NCBI GenBank assembly: GCA_903924005.1
Contig: CAIXZV010000250.1
Span: 1-15,736, forward strand
DNA from: an uncultured Chloroflexota bacterium
Lineage (GTDB): Bacteria > Chloroflexota > Limnocylindria > Limnocylindrales > CSP1-4
Reading direction: 5' to 3'
DNA: 15,736 nucleotides
Positions within the stretch are counted from its first letter, which is position 1, and the number at the start of each line of letters is the position of its first letter. The translations under genes were made by a program, and so were the position numbers. Below, piece after piece: positions 1-5,878 of this stretch. Below the pieces are notes generated by a model that saw only the letters and a program-made list of their open reading frames with translations, made no database searches and was not told where the DNA came from.

Positions 1-641
1 AGGCGGGCTCCGAGGTGTCGGCGCTGCTGGGCCGCATGCCGTCCGCGGTGGGCTACCAGCCCAACCTCGCGACGGAGATGGCGCAGCTCCAGGAGCGCAT
101 CACCTCCACCAAGAAGGGCTCCATCACGTCGCTGCAGGCCGTGTACGTGCCCGCGGACGACTACACGGACCCGGCGCCGGCCACCACGTTCGCCCACCTT
201 GACTCGACGATCCGCCTTGAGCGCGCCATCGCCGAACTTGGTATCTACCCCGCGGTTGATCCGCTGACGTCCACCTCGCGCGTGCTTGACCCGCTCATCG
301 TGGGCGCGGAGCACTACGACGTGGCGCAGGAGACCAAGCGCGTCCTCCAGCGCTACCGCGACCTGCAGGACATCATCGCCATCCTCGGCATCGACGAGCT
401 GTCCGAAGAGGACAAGGCGCTCGTCAACCGCGCACGGCGTCTGCAGCGCTTCATGAGCCAGCCGTTCACCGTGGCCGAGGTCTTCACGGGTCGCCCCGGG
501 AAGTACGTCTCCATCAAGGACACGGTTGCCTCCTTCAAGGAGATCCTCGAGGGCAAGGCCGACACGCTCCCGGAGCAGGCCTTCTTCCTTGCCGGAACCC
601 TGGACGACGTTCGCGCCAACGCCGCCAAGCTGGCTGGCTGA
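1..641 (+). CDS. atpD: F1Fo ATP synthase subunit beta, C-terminal part (5' end outside window)
   Basis: This is the catalytic beta subunit of the F1 sector, which makes ATP from ADP and phosphate at the cytoplasmic face of the membrane. Only the last 212 complete residues are present; the frame is open to the left edge (first full codon at 3) and stops with TGA at 639-641. Family landmarks in order are SEVSALLGRMPSAVGYQP at the very start, EMAQLQERITSTKKGSITS, the VYVPADDYTDPAPATTFAHL stretch, the DPLTSTSRVLDP segment and the DELSEEDK region with the R-A-R-R-L-Q-R-F helix near the C terminus. The C-terminal end is of normal length for the family. The Walker A region lies outside the window. 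The usual next gene, atpC, follows after an unusually long gap of 298 bases. Identity is secure; only completeness is unknown. Confidence 0.97.
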   Translation, partial: AGSEVSALLGRMPSAVGYQPNLATEMAQLQERITSTKKGSITSLQAVYVPADDYTDPAPATTFAHLDSTIRLERAIAELGIYPAVDPLTSTSRVLDPLIVGAEHYDVAQETKRVLQRYRDLQDIIAILGIDELSEEDKALVNRARRLQRFMSQPFTVAEVFTGRPGKYVSIKDTVASFKEILEGKADTLPEQAFFLAGTLDDVRANAAKLAG

Positions 642-939
642 ACAACGTGAAGAACCTCCGGCTCTCGCCGGCCGCCTCCGCTCGCTTCACGTGGCCTTCG
701 GCCCCGAGGCGGTCGCGTCGGTCGTCGGCTGCGCCGGAGGAGTGGTCTTTCTCCTCCCTCCAGCCGGTCTCTGCGGGCGCTCGCCGCCTGCAGGGTGTCG
801 CGCTTGGTTCGATGGGGAGTTGGGTCATGACCCGCGCCGCCGCAGGCCGGCAGGAGCGCGAGCGATTTGGCGCCGAAGGCGACGTCCAAGCGAGCGCGAC
901 TGGCGGCCGGAAGGCCGCGCAAGAAGAGGGATTGAACTG
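642..939. repeat. Inverted-repeat-rich insert between atpD and atpC (REP/BIME- or MITE-like)
   Basis: The 298 bases separating two genes that are normally almost adjacent hold no convincing gene. The segment at about 669-718 matches the reverse complement of about 857-909 at roughly 40 of 52 aligned positions, sharing CCGGCCGCC, CGCTCGCTT, ACGT and CCTTCGG blocks. Each arm also forms its own small hairpin: GGCC-TTC-GGCC in the left arm, and CGCC-TTC-GGCG when the right arm is read on the minus strand. The stems differ by paired changes. Between the arms lie a second hairpin (GGAGGAG at 736-742 against CTCCTCC at 751-757) and a 12-base perfect palindrome GGGTCATGACCC at 822-833. This looks like a palindromic interspersed element or a structured intercistronic RNA. 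Whether it recurs in the genome cannot be seen here. Confidence 0.6.
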
Positions 940-1368
940 ATGCCGCTGCACCTTGAGATCGTCACGCCGGAGCGGCTGGCGTACTCGGACGACGTGGACA
1001 TGGTCCTCGTCCCGGGCGTTGACGGCGAGCTGGGCATCCTCCCGCACCACACGCCGCTTGTCAGCCTCCTCGGGGTGGGCGAGCTCAAGATCCGCAAGGA
1101 TGGCGACGAGGAGAGTTTCGCCATCGTCGGCGGCTTCCTGCAGGTCCGCCCCGACAAGGTTGTTGTGATGGCGGAGACCGCAAGCCTCGCCTCGGAGATC
1201 GACCTCGAGAAGGCCCAGGAGGCCCGCCGTGAGGCGGAGCGCGCGCTCGCGTCCGGCTATCACGAGGGCGCCGACTTGTTGGCCGCCCGGGCCACCCTTC
1301 AGCAGGCGCTGCTCCACGTTCGGGTTGCCGAGCGCCGACACCGCGAGGGTCCGCGCTCGCGCGGCTAG
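940..1368 (+). CDS. atpC: F1Fo ATP synthase subunit epsilon
   Basis: Epsilon sits on the central stalk of F1, couples rotation to catalysis and can inhibit ATP hydrolysis. The 142-residue product begins MPLHLEIVTPERLAYSDDVD and has the typical N-terminal beta-sandwich with the signature GVDGELGILPHHTPLVSLL at about 24-42, then GGFLQVRPDKVVVMAE, then a C-terminal helical hairpin rich in Glu, Ala and Arg. The ATG at 940 is chosen because it starts exactly at the family N terminus and has a GAGGG Shine-Dalgarno at 926-930. The same frame is open far upstream, but that part has no resemblance to epsilon and corresponds to the inverted-repeat insert. The stop is 3 bases before murA, so the two are probably translationally coupled. 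Confidence 0.95.
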   Translation: MPLHLEIVTPERLAYSDDVDMVLVPGVDGELGILPHHTPLVSLLGVGELKIRKDGDEESFAIVGGFLQVRPDKVVVMAETASLASEIDLEKAQEARREAERALASGYHEGADLLAARATLQQALLHVRVAERRHREGPRSRG

Positions 1369-1371
1369 CGG

Positions 1372-2703
1372 ATGGCTGACGCCCGGCCGTTCCACTGGGA
1401 ATACCGACCCGAGCCGGCTGCGCCTGAGGCGTTCCGCATCGAGGGCGGTGCACCGCTGCGCGGCACCGTTGCCGTCAGCGGCGCAAAGAACGCTGCTCTC
1501 AAGCTCCTCGCCGCCGCTGTCCTAACCGGCGAGCGCTGCCGATTTGAGAACGTCCCCGAGATTGAGGACGTCCGTGTGATGGTCCAGGTGCTCACCGACC
1601 TGGGCGTCGTGGTGGACCACCCCGCGCCCGGCGTCTATGAGGTGGCGGCTGGGGATGTGGACTGGCTGTTCATCCCCCTTGAGGCTGCCGCCAAGATGCG
1701 CGCCTCGTTCATCCTGCTGGGCCCGCTGCTCACCCGGTTTGGCCGCGTGATCATCAGCAACCCGGGCGGTGACCGCATCGGCCGACGCCCCGTCAACCTG
1801 CACGTGGACGCGATGCGGGCGCTGGGCGCCGAGATTGATTACCGAAACGGCTACTACTACGCGCAGGCCCCAGGGCGGCTCCGGGGCGGCGAGATCACCT
1901 TTCCGCAGGTCACGGTCATGGGCACCGAGAACGCGATGCTGGCCGCCTGTCTGGCCGAGGGCCGCACGGTCATTCACCCAGCCGCGCAGGAACCCGAGAT
2001 TGACGACCTGATGGCGTTCCTCGTCAAGATGGGTGCCGAGGTTGCAAGGACTGCGCCAGACACCATCGAGGTCCACGGCCAGCGTCGTCTGCGAGGCGCC
2101 AACCACCGCGTTGTGCCGGACCGCATCGAGACGGGCACGTTCCTGGTGGCCGCGGCCGTCACCGGCGGCAAGCTCACGCTGGAGAACGCCGCCTGCGAGC
2201 ACGTGGGCGCCCTGCTGGACCTGTTTGCACGTGTCGGCCTGCCCGTCCGCTGCGAGGGCACCCGCATGGAGGTTGATGCCACAGGGCTGCGGCCGGGCGA
2301 CCTGCGCGGCCTCGATATCGAGACAGCACCGTACCCCGGGCTTGCCACGGACCTGCAGCCGCCGGTGTGCGTGCTGCTCACGCAGGCAACCGGCGACTCG
2401 CACGTCCACGAGGCCATCTTCGAAGACCGCATCGAGTGGTTGGGCGAGTTGCGCAAGCTGGGTGCTACGGTGGACATCGCTGACGCCCACAACGCGGTCA
2501 TCCGCGGACCGGCCCGGCTCCACGGCGCTGAGGCCTCAATCGGTGATCTTCGCGCCGGCGCCTCGCTCATCCTCGCGGCTCTTGCCGCGGAGGGCACATC
2601 GCTCATTCACGGTGCACACCACGTGCACCGGGGGTATGAGAACATCGACCGCAAGTTCCAGCAGCTCGGGGCAACCATCACCCGATCGGCCGATCCGGCC
2701 TGA
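1372..2703 (+). CDS. murA: UDP-N-acetylglucosamine 1-carboxyvinyltransferase, Asp-type
   Basis: MurA transfers enolpyruvyl from phosphoenolpyruvate to UDP-GlcNAc, the first committed step of peptidoglycan synthesis in the cytoplasm. The product has 443 residues against about 420 for the family; the extra length is an N-terminal extension of about 20 residues before FRIEGG. Visible motifs are SGAKNAAL with the substrate Lys at 39, the active-site loop PGGDRIGRRPVNLH at 131-144, ETAPYPGLATDLQ carrying the conserved Asp, and DLRAGASLILAALAAEG with the conserved Arg. The residue that is the catalytic and fosfomycin-target Cys in E. coli is Asp here (D134, codon 1771-1773). The start lies 3 bases after the atpC stop and has no clear Shine-Dalgarno, which suggests coupling to atpC. 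The atpC-murA-mreB order is known from several Gram-positive-type lineages. Confidence 0.95.
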   Translation: MADARPFHWEYRPEPAAPEAFRIEGGAPLRGTVAVSGAKNAALKLLAAAVLTGERCRFENVPEIEDVRVMVQVLTDLGVVVDHPAPGVYEVAAGDVDWLFIPLEAAAKMRASFILLGPLLTRFGRVIISNPGGDRIGRRPVNLHVDAMRALGAEIDYRNGYYYAQAPGRLRGGEITFPQVTVMGTENAMLAACLAEGRTVIHPAAQEPEIDDLMAFLVKMGAEVARTAPDTIEVHGQRRLRGANHRVVPDRIETGTFLVAAAVTGGKLTLENAACEHVGALLDLFARVGLPVRCEGTRMEVDATGLRPGDLRGLDIETAPYPGLATDLQPPVCVLLTQATGDSHVHEAIFEDRIEWLGELRKLGATVDIADAHNAVIRGPARLHGAEASIGDLRAGASLILAALAAEGTSLIHGAHHVHRGYENIDRKFQQLGATITRSADPA

Positions 2704-2801
2704 CCTGCTGGGTCGCAGCGGCCCCAACCCAACCATCCTACGGCCGCAGCCGCCCGGCTCGGCCGCTCGTCAGCCCGTCACGGAGTAGCATTCCCGCCGT
2801 C
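2704..2801. other. Intergenic gap murA-mreB with weak hairpins
   Basis: The gap contains GCGGCC at 2718-2723 facing GGCCGC at 2742-2747 across an 18-base loop, with no T-tract, so it is not a convincing terminator. A TANNNT box near mreB is listed separately. Otherwise I see nothing in it. Confidence 0.35.
2786..2791 (+). promoter_or_regulatory. Possible -10 box (TAGCAT) for near-leaderless mreB mRNA
   Basis: TAGCAT fits the TANNNT -10 pattern and ends 10 bases before the mreB ATG. That would put transcription start only a few bases before, or at, the start codon. The only Shine-Dalgarno-like sequence is GGAG at 2782-2785, which is 16 bases from the ATG and so poorly placed. No clear -35 was seen. 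This is a weak prediction. Confidence 0.3.
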
Positions 2802-3800
2802 ATGAAGATTGGCATCGACCTCGGTACCGCAAACGTCATCGTCTACGTCAAGGGCAAGGGCATCGTCATCACGGAGCCCTCGGTGGTTGCTGTCAGTGAT
2901 GACAACCGCATTGTTGCCGTGGGTGAAGAGGCGCGCCAGATGATCGGGCGCACGCCCGGCAACATCTCCGCCATCCGCCCGATGAAGGACGGCGTCATCG
3001 CCGACTACGTCATCACGGAGGCGATGCTCCGCTTCTTTATCAACAAGGCGCGCAAGGGAACCATGGGCTTCTCGCGCCCTGAAGTGATGATCAGCGTTCC
3101 CGCGGGCGTCACGTCCGTGGAGAAGCGGGCCGTCCGCGATGCCGCCCTCAAGGCGGGCGCCAAGGAGGCGTACCTCATCGAGGAGCCGCTGGCCGCCGCA
3201 ATCGGCGCGAACGTGCCCATCAGCGGGCCGTCGGGGAACATGATCATCGACATCGGCGGCGGCACCAGCGAGATCGCCGTGATCTCCCTGGGCGGGATCG
3301 TGGTGAGCAACAGCCTGCGTGTCGGCGGCAACCGCTTTGACGAGGCGATCACCAGCTACATCCGCCGCAAGTACAACCTGATGGTTGGCGAGCGCACGGC
3401 CGAAGAAGTGAAGATCCAGATCGGCACCGCGCTGCCGCTTGAGCGCGAGCTGACCATGGAGGTCCGCGGGCGGGACCTGATCGCGGGTCTGCCGCGCACC
3501 ATCCAGCTCTCCTCGTCCGAGGTGATGGACTCCATTGAGGTCCCGCTCCAGCAGCTGGTTGCGGCGGTTCGCGCGGTCCTTGAGCAGACGCCCCCGGAAC
3601 TCTCCTCGGACATCATCGACAAGGGCATGGTCATGTCGGGTGGCGGCTCGCTGCTGCGCAACGTGGACAAGCTGCTCACCCAGGTAACCGGCGTGCCGTG
3701 CCACGTGGCCGAGAACGCGCTCAACTGCGTGGCGCTTGGCACAGGGCTTGCGCTGGAGCACTTCGACTTCTTCAAGAAGTCCCTCGTCTCTCAGATCTAG
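2802..3800 (+). CDS. mreB: Rod-shape-determining actin homologue MreB
   Basis: MreB polymerises on the inner membrane face and guides lateral cell-wall synthesis. The 332-residue product has the whole actin-fold set: phosphate-1 loop IGIDLGTANVIVYV at the N terminus, EPSVVAV, GRTPGNISAIRPMKDGVIAD, the connect-1 region with PAGVTSVEKRAV, EEPLAAAIGA, phosphate-2 MIIDIGGGTSEIAVISLGG, and the adenosine motif VMSGGGSLLRN followed by ALGTGLALE. Length is typical (about 330-345). The ATG at 2802 matches the usual family start just before IGIDLGTAN. It lies 98 bases after murA on the same strand, consistent with joint expression of wall-precursor and shape genes, possibly with its own promoter. MreB implies a rod or curved shape. 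The paralogue Mbl would look the same at this level. Confidence 0.95.
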   Translation: MKIGIDLGTANVIVYVKGKGIVITEPSVVAVSDDNRIVAVGEEARQMIGRTPGNISAIRPMKDGVIADYVITEAMLRFFINKARKGTMGFSRPEVMISVPAGVTSVEKRAVRDAALKAGAKEAYLIEEPLAAAIGANVPISGPSGNMIIDIGGGTSEIAVISLGGIVVSNSLRVGGNRFDEAITSYIRRKYNLMVGERTAEEVKIQIGTALPLERELTMEVRGRDLIAGLPRTIQLSSSEVMDSIEVPLQQLVAAVRAVLEQTPPELSSDIIDKGMVMSGGGSLLRNVDKLLTQVTGVPCHVAENALNCVALGTGLALEHFDFFKKSLVSQI

Positions 3801-3802
3801 TT

Positions 3803-3837
3803 GGCCGCCGCTGTTGGCTGCGCCTCCACCGGCGGCC
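3803..3837 (+). terminator. Possible hairpin terminator after mreB
   Basis: GGCCGCCG (3803-3810) and CGGCGGCC (3830-3837) are perfectly complementary 8-base arms with a 19-base loop, starting 3 bases after the mreB stop. No T-run follows, so an intrinsic terminator is doubtful. It may act as an mRNA 3'-end stabiliser. Confidence 0.3.
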
Positions 3838-3843
3838 TTCCGG

Positions 3844-3869
3844 CGATTCCAGTCTGCGGACTGAGATCG
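3844..3869 (+). terminator. 26-base hairpin in the mreB-PHP gap
   Basis: An 11-base arm CGATTCCAGTC pairs with GACTGAGATCG around a TGCG loop, with one mismatch and one G-T wobble. It lies 44 bases after the mreB stop and is not followed by Ts. It is a well-formed stem, but its role (terminator, stabiliser or regulatory RNA fold) is open. Confidence 0.4.
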
Positions 3870-3921
3870 CCTGCGCATCCGCCGATTGCGGCCCAGCAGC
3901 CACGCCCGCTTGACTGCTTGT

Positions 3922-3931
3922 GGAGGAGGGG
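3922..3931 (+). promoter_or_regulatory. Strong Shine-Dalgarno that fixes the PHP gene start
   Basis: GGAGGAGGGG ends 5 bases before the ATG at 3937. It decides for this ATG over an in-frame start 51 bases upstream at 3886, whose extra residues show no PHP resemblance. Confidence 0.8.
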
Positions 3932-3936
3932 CTGAG

Positions 3937-4659
3937 ATGCGGGCGTTTGTTGATCTGCACTGCCACACGTCGGCCAGTTTCGACAGCTTGGCGAAGCCCG
4001 AGGCCGTGGTGGCCGCGGCTGCCCGGCGCGGGCTCACGCACCTGGCCATCACGGACCACGACCGGATCGAGGGTGCTCTCCGGGCCCGCGACGCGGCGCC
4101 GGACGGTCTGACGGTGATCGTGGGCGAGGAGGTCAAGACCGCCGATGGCGATCTGATCGCCCTCTTCCTTGAGCGCGCTGTTGCCCCGGGCTTGTCCGCC
4201 CGCGACACGATCGCCGAGATTCGCAACCAGGGCGGGCTTGTGGGCATTCCCCACCCGTTTGACCGCTTCCGCGGCTCTATGCTCAATGACCCGCGTCTCG
4301 AGGCCATCGGCGCACTGGTGGACTGGGTGGAGGCGTACAACGCCCGGATTGTCGGCGGCAGCGGCAACGATCGCGCGGCAGCGTTTGCGCGTGAGCTGGG
4401 CCTCCCGGGCGTCGCCGTGTCTGACGCGCACAGCGTGCTGGAAGTGGCTGTCGCCTACACTGCGCTTGACGGCGATCCGAGCACACCCGAAGGGCTGCTC
4501 GCCGCCCTCGCCTCCGCCGAGGTGATCCCCGGTCGGGCCTCGTACCTGGTCCGCACGCTGACCCCGGTGGCAAAACTGATCAACCGCGCGCGCGGCAACG
4601 TGCGCGTCCCACACCAGCCCGCGGACACGCCGGGCGAACCCGGAGCGCCGCAGCCGTGA
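3937..4659 (+). CDS. PHP-domain metal-dependent phosphoesterase
   Basis: PHP proteins are TIM-barrel metalloenzymes that usually hydrolyse phosphoester bonds (3',5'-phosphodiester, nucleoside 3',5'-bisphosphate or histidinol-phosphate type substrates). The 240-residue product shows the metal set in order: D6-L-H8-C-H10 at the N terminus, ITDHD at 38-42, GEE at 63-65, PHPFDR with H106, and SDAHS with D163 and H165. This pattern is closest to the TrpH/YciV-like stand-alone PHP branch, but the substrate cannot be read from sequence. The C-terminal 30 residues are Pro/Arg-rich and probably disordered. The stop overlaps the first base of the next gene's ATG (TGATG at 4657-4661), so the two are co-translated. 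The membrane-protein partner suggests a lipid- or envelope-related role, which is inference. Confidence 0.85.
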   Translation: MRAFVDLHCHTSASFDSLAKPEAVVAAAARRGLTHLAITDHDRIEGALRARDAAPDGLTVIVGEEVKTADGDLIALFLERAVAPGLSARDTIAEIRNQGGLVGIPHPFDRFRGSMLNDPRLEAIGALVDWVEAYNARIVGGSGNDRAAAFARELGLPGVAVSDAHSVLEVAVAYTALDGDPSTPEGLLAALASAEVIPGRASYLVRTLTPVAKLINRARGNVRVPHQPADTPGEPGAPQP

Positions 4660-5780
4660 TGGAACCAGACGCCGAAGCCCTGCTGGAGGGCGACCCAGCC
4701 GCTGCGGCGGCCGCTGCGGCGGGCGCTGCGGCGGCCGCCGAGCGCGAGCAGGTCTCGCTGGGTCGTCGTCTTCGCCAGCCCAAGACGATCCTCTCCATCG
4801 TTGTCCCGCTGATCATGCTAGCGCTGGCATTTCAGGTAGTCCTGAAGGTTCGCGTCGAGGACGTCGTGTCCGGCGTCTCGCGCGCCAACCCGCTCCTCCT
4901 GCTCGCCGCGCTTGGGGTCTTCTACCTGGGCTTCCCGCTGCGCGGTCTGCGTTGGGGCCGGATCCTGCGCGGGACAGGTCTCCGCATCGGCGTCCGCGAC
5001 TCAACGGAGATCCTGTTCATCTCCTGGCTGGTCAACTGCCTGGTGCCCGCCAAGTTGGGCGATGTCTACCGGGCATACCTGCTCAAGATCAACAGCCCCG
5101 TGTCGCTCTCGCGGACATTTGGCACGGTCTTCATCGAGCGGATCCTGGACCTGTTCGCCATCGCCATCCTTGGCCTCGGGGCCGGCTTCTGGAGCTTCCG
5201 GACGGGTTTCCCGCCGGCTCTCCAGTTTGTCGCCGCGCTTGGTGTTGGCGTCGTGATCGTGCTGGGCGTGCTGCTCCTGAGCATGCGCAACTTTGGGCGC
5301 CAGATCCTCACCAAGCTGCCGCTTCCGCACCGCTTCATCGAGTTCTATGACCGCTTTGAGGAGGGCGTCTTCGGCGCAGTTGGTGTGCGCCAACTGCCGC
5401 CCCTCGTCGCCCTCACCATTTGCATCTGGGCAACCGAGGGCGTCCGCCTCTGGATCGTCGTCCAGGCGCTTGGCTTCCCGGAGGCAAACCTCGGCATCTC
5501 GGGCGCATTCTTTGTTGCGCTGATCGGCTCACTGCTCACCGCAGTGCCGCTGAGCCCGGCCGGGCTAGGTCTGGTTGAGGCGGGGATGGTGGGCGTGCTG
5601 GTGGCGGCGTATGGGATGCCGGTCACCGAGGCCACGACGATCGCGCTGGTTGACCGTGTGATCAGCGTCTTCTCGATCATCGTCTTCGGCGCCATCGTTT
5701 ACGCCCTGTCCGGCAAGCGACGCGGTGCTGGACTCACGCAGCCGGCGGGGGCTCCCGCCATCGAGACTCCGGCAGGCTGA
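4659..5780 (+). CDS. YbhN / lysylphosphatidylglycerol-synthase transmembrane-domain family protein (flippase-like)
   Basis: This is an integral membrane protein of the LPG_synthase_TM / UPF0104 family, which includes the flippase half of MprF and stand-alone relatives such as YbhN. From the ATG at 4659 it has 373 residues; a GTG at 4656 is an alternative start one codon earlier. After an acidic start comes an alanine tract (about residues 14-27), then hydrophobic segments starting near ILSIVVPLIMLALAFQVVL. Family motifs visible are PLRGLRWGRIL, LVPAKLGDVYRAYLL, FIERILDLFAIAI, VPLSPAGLGLVEAGMVGVLV and DRVISVFSII. It has no C-terminal aminoacyl-transferase domain, so it is not a full MprF. It probably moves or handles a lipid or lipid-linked substrate; which one is unknown. 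It is coupled to the PHP gene by the TGATG overlap. Confidence 0.85.
   Translation: MEPDAEALLEGDPAAAAAAAAGAAAAAEREQVSLGRRLRQPKTILSIVVPLIMLALAFQVVLKVRVEDVVSGVSRANPLLLLAALGVFYLGFPLRGLRWGRILRGTGLRIGVRDSTEILFISWLVNCLVPAKLGDVYRAYLLKINSPVSLSRTFGTVFIERILDLFAIAILGLGAGFWSFRTGFPPALQFVAALGVGVVIVLGVLLLSMRNFGRQILTKLPLPHRFIEFYDRFEEGVFGAVGVRQLPPLVALTICIWATEGVRLWIVVQALGFPEANLGISGAFFVALIGSLLTAVPLSPAGLGLVEAGMVGVLVAAYGMPVTEATTIALVDRVISVFSIIVFGAIVYALSGKRRGAGLTQPAGAPAIETPAG
4698..4742 (+). repeat. 12-base tandem repeat coding an alanine tract
   Basis: GCCGCTGCGGCG occurs at 4698-4709 and again exactly at 4710-4721, then GGCGCTGCGGCG at 4722-4733 and a decayed 9-base remnant at 4734-4742. It encodes an Ala-rich stretch, interrupted by one Gly, ahead of the first membrane segment. 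Such repeats can change copy number in frame. Confidence 0.8.
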
Positions 5781-5790
5781 CGCCACGGGG

Positions 5791-5813
5791 CTGCCCTCAA
5801 GCGCCCGGGGCAG
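5791..5813 (+). terminator. Weak hairpin after the YbhN-like gene
   Basis: CTGCCC (5791-5796) pairs with GGGCAG (5808-5813) over an 11-base loop, 10 bases past the stop. A second small stem, ATCGG-GCCG-CCGAT, lies at 5818-5831. Neither has a T-run, so termination here is only possible. Confidence 0.25.
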
Positions 5814-5878
5814 GACCATCGGGCCGCCGATCGGTCAGGCTCCGCCCGTACCAACGGGGGATGGGTGGGCCGGGGCTG

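Noticed and set aside
526..939. Upstream extension of the atpC frame (138 codons)
   Set aside because: The ATG at 940 matches the epsilon N terminus and has a Shine-Dalgarno; the extension is repeat-derived and overlaps the end of atpD.
535..1395. Minus-strand open frame across the atpD-atpC gap and atpC
   Set aside because: It crosses atpC in antisense and its non-atpC part is the inverted repeat, whose two arms give similar peptides on opposite strands, as expected of a palindromic repeat rather than a gene.
1522..2523. A 333-codon minus-strand open frame opposite murA
   Set aside because: Shadow of murA; stop codons are rare on the opposite strand at this GC content and no domain can be recognised.
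2778..4367. A 529-codon open frame on the minus strand, opposite mreB and the PHP gene
   Set aside because: It is the antisense shadow of two confident genes in GC-rich DNA; its composition is Arg/Ala/His/Asp-rich with no family features, and it spans a gene boundary.
4692..4742. GC-rich repeat considered as the start of a CRISPR-like or satellite array
   Set aside because: It has only three and a partial unit, no spacers, and lies in frame within a coding sequence as an alanine tract.
4659..5780. YbhN-like gene considered as full-length MprF (lysyl-phosphatidylglycerol synthase)
   Set aside because: It lacks the C-terminal aminoacyl-transferase domain; at 373 residues only the membrane flippase-type part is present.
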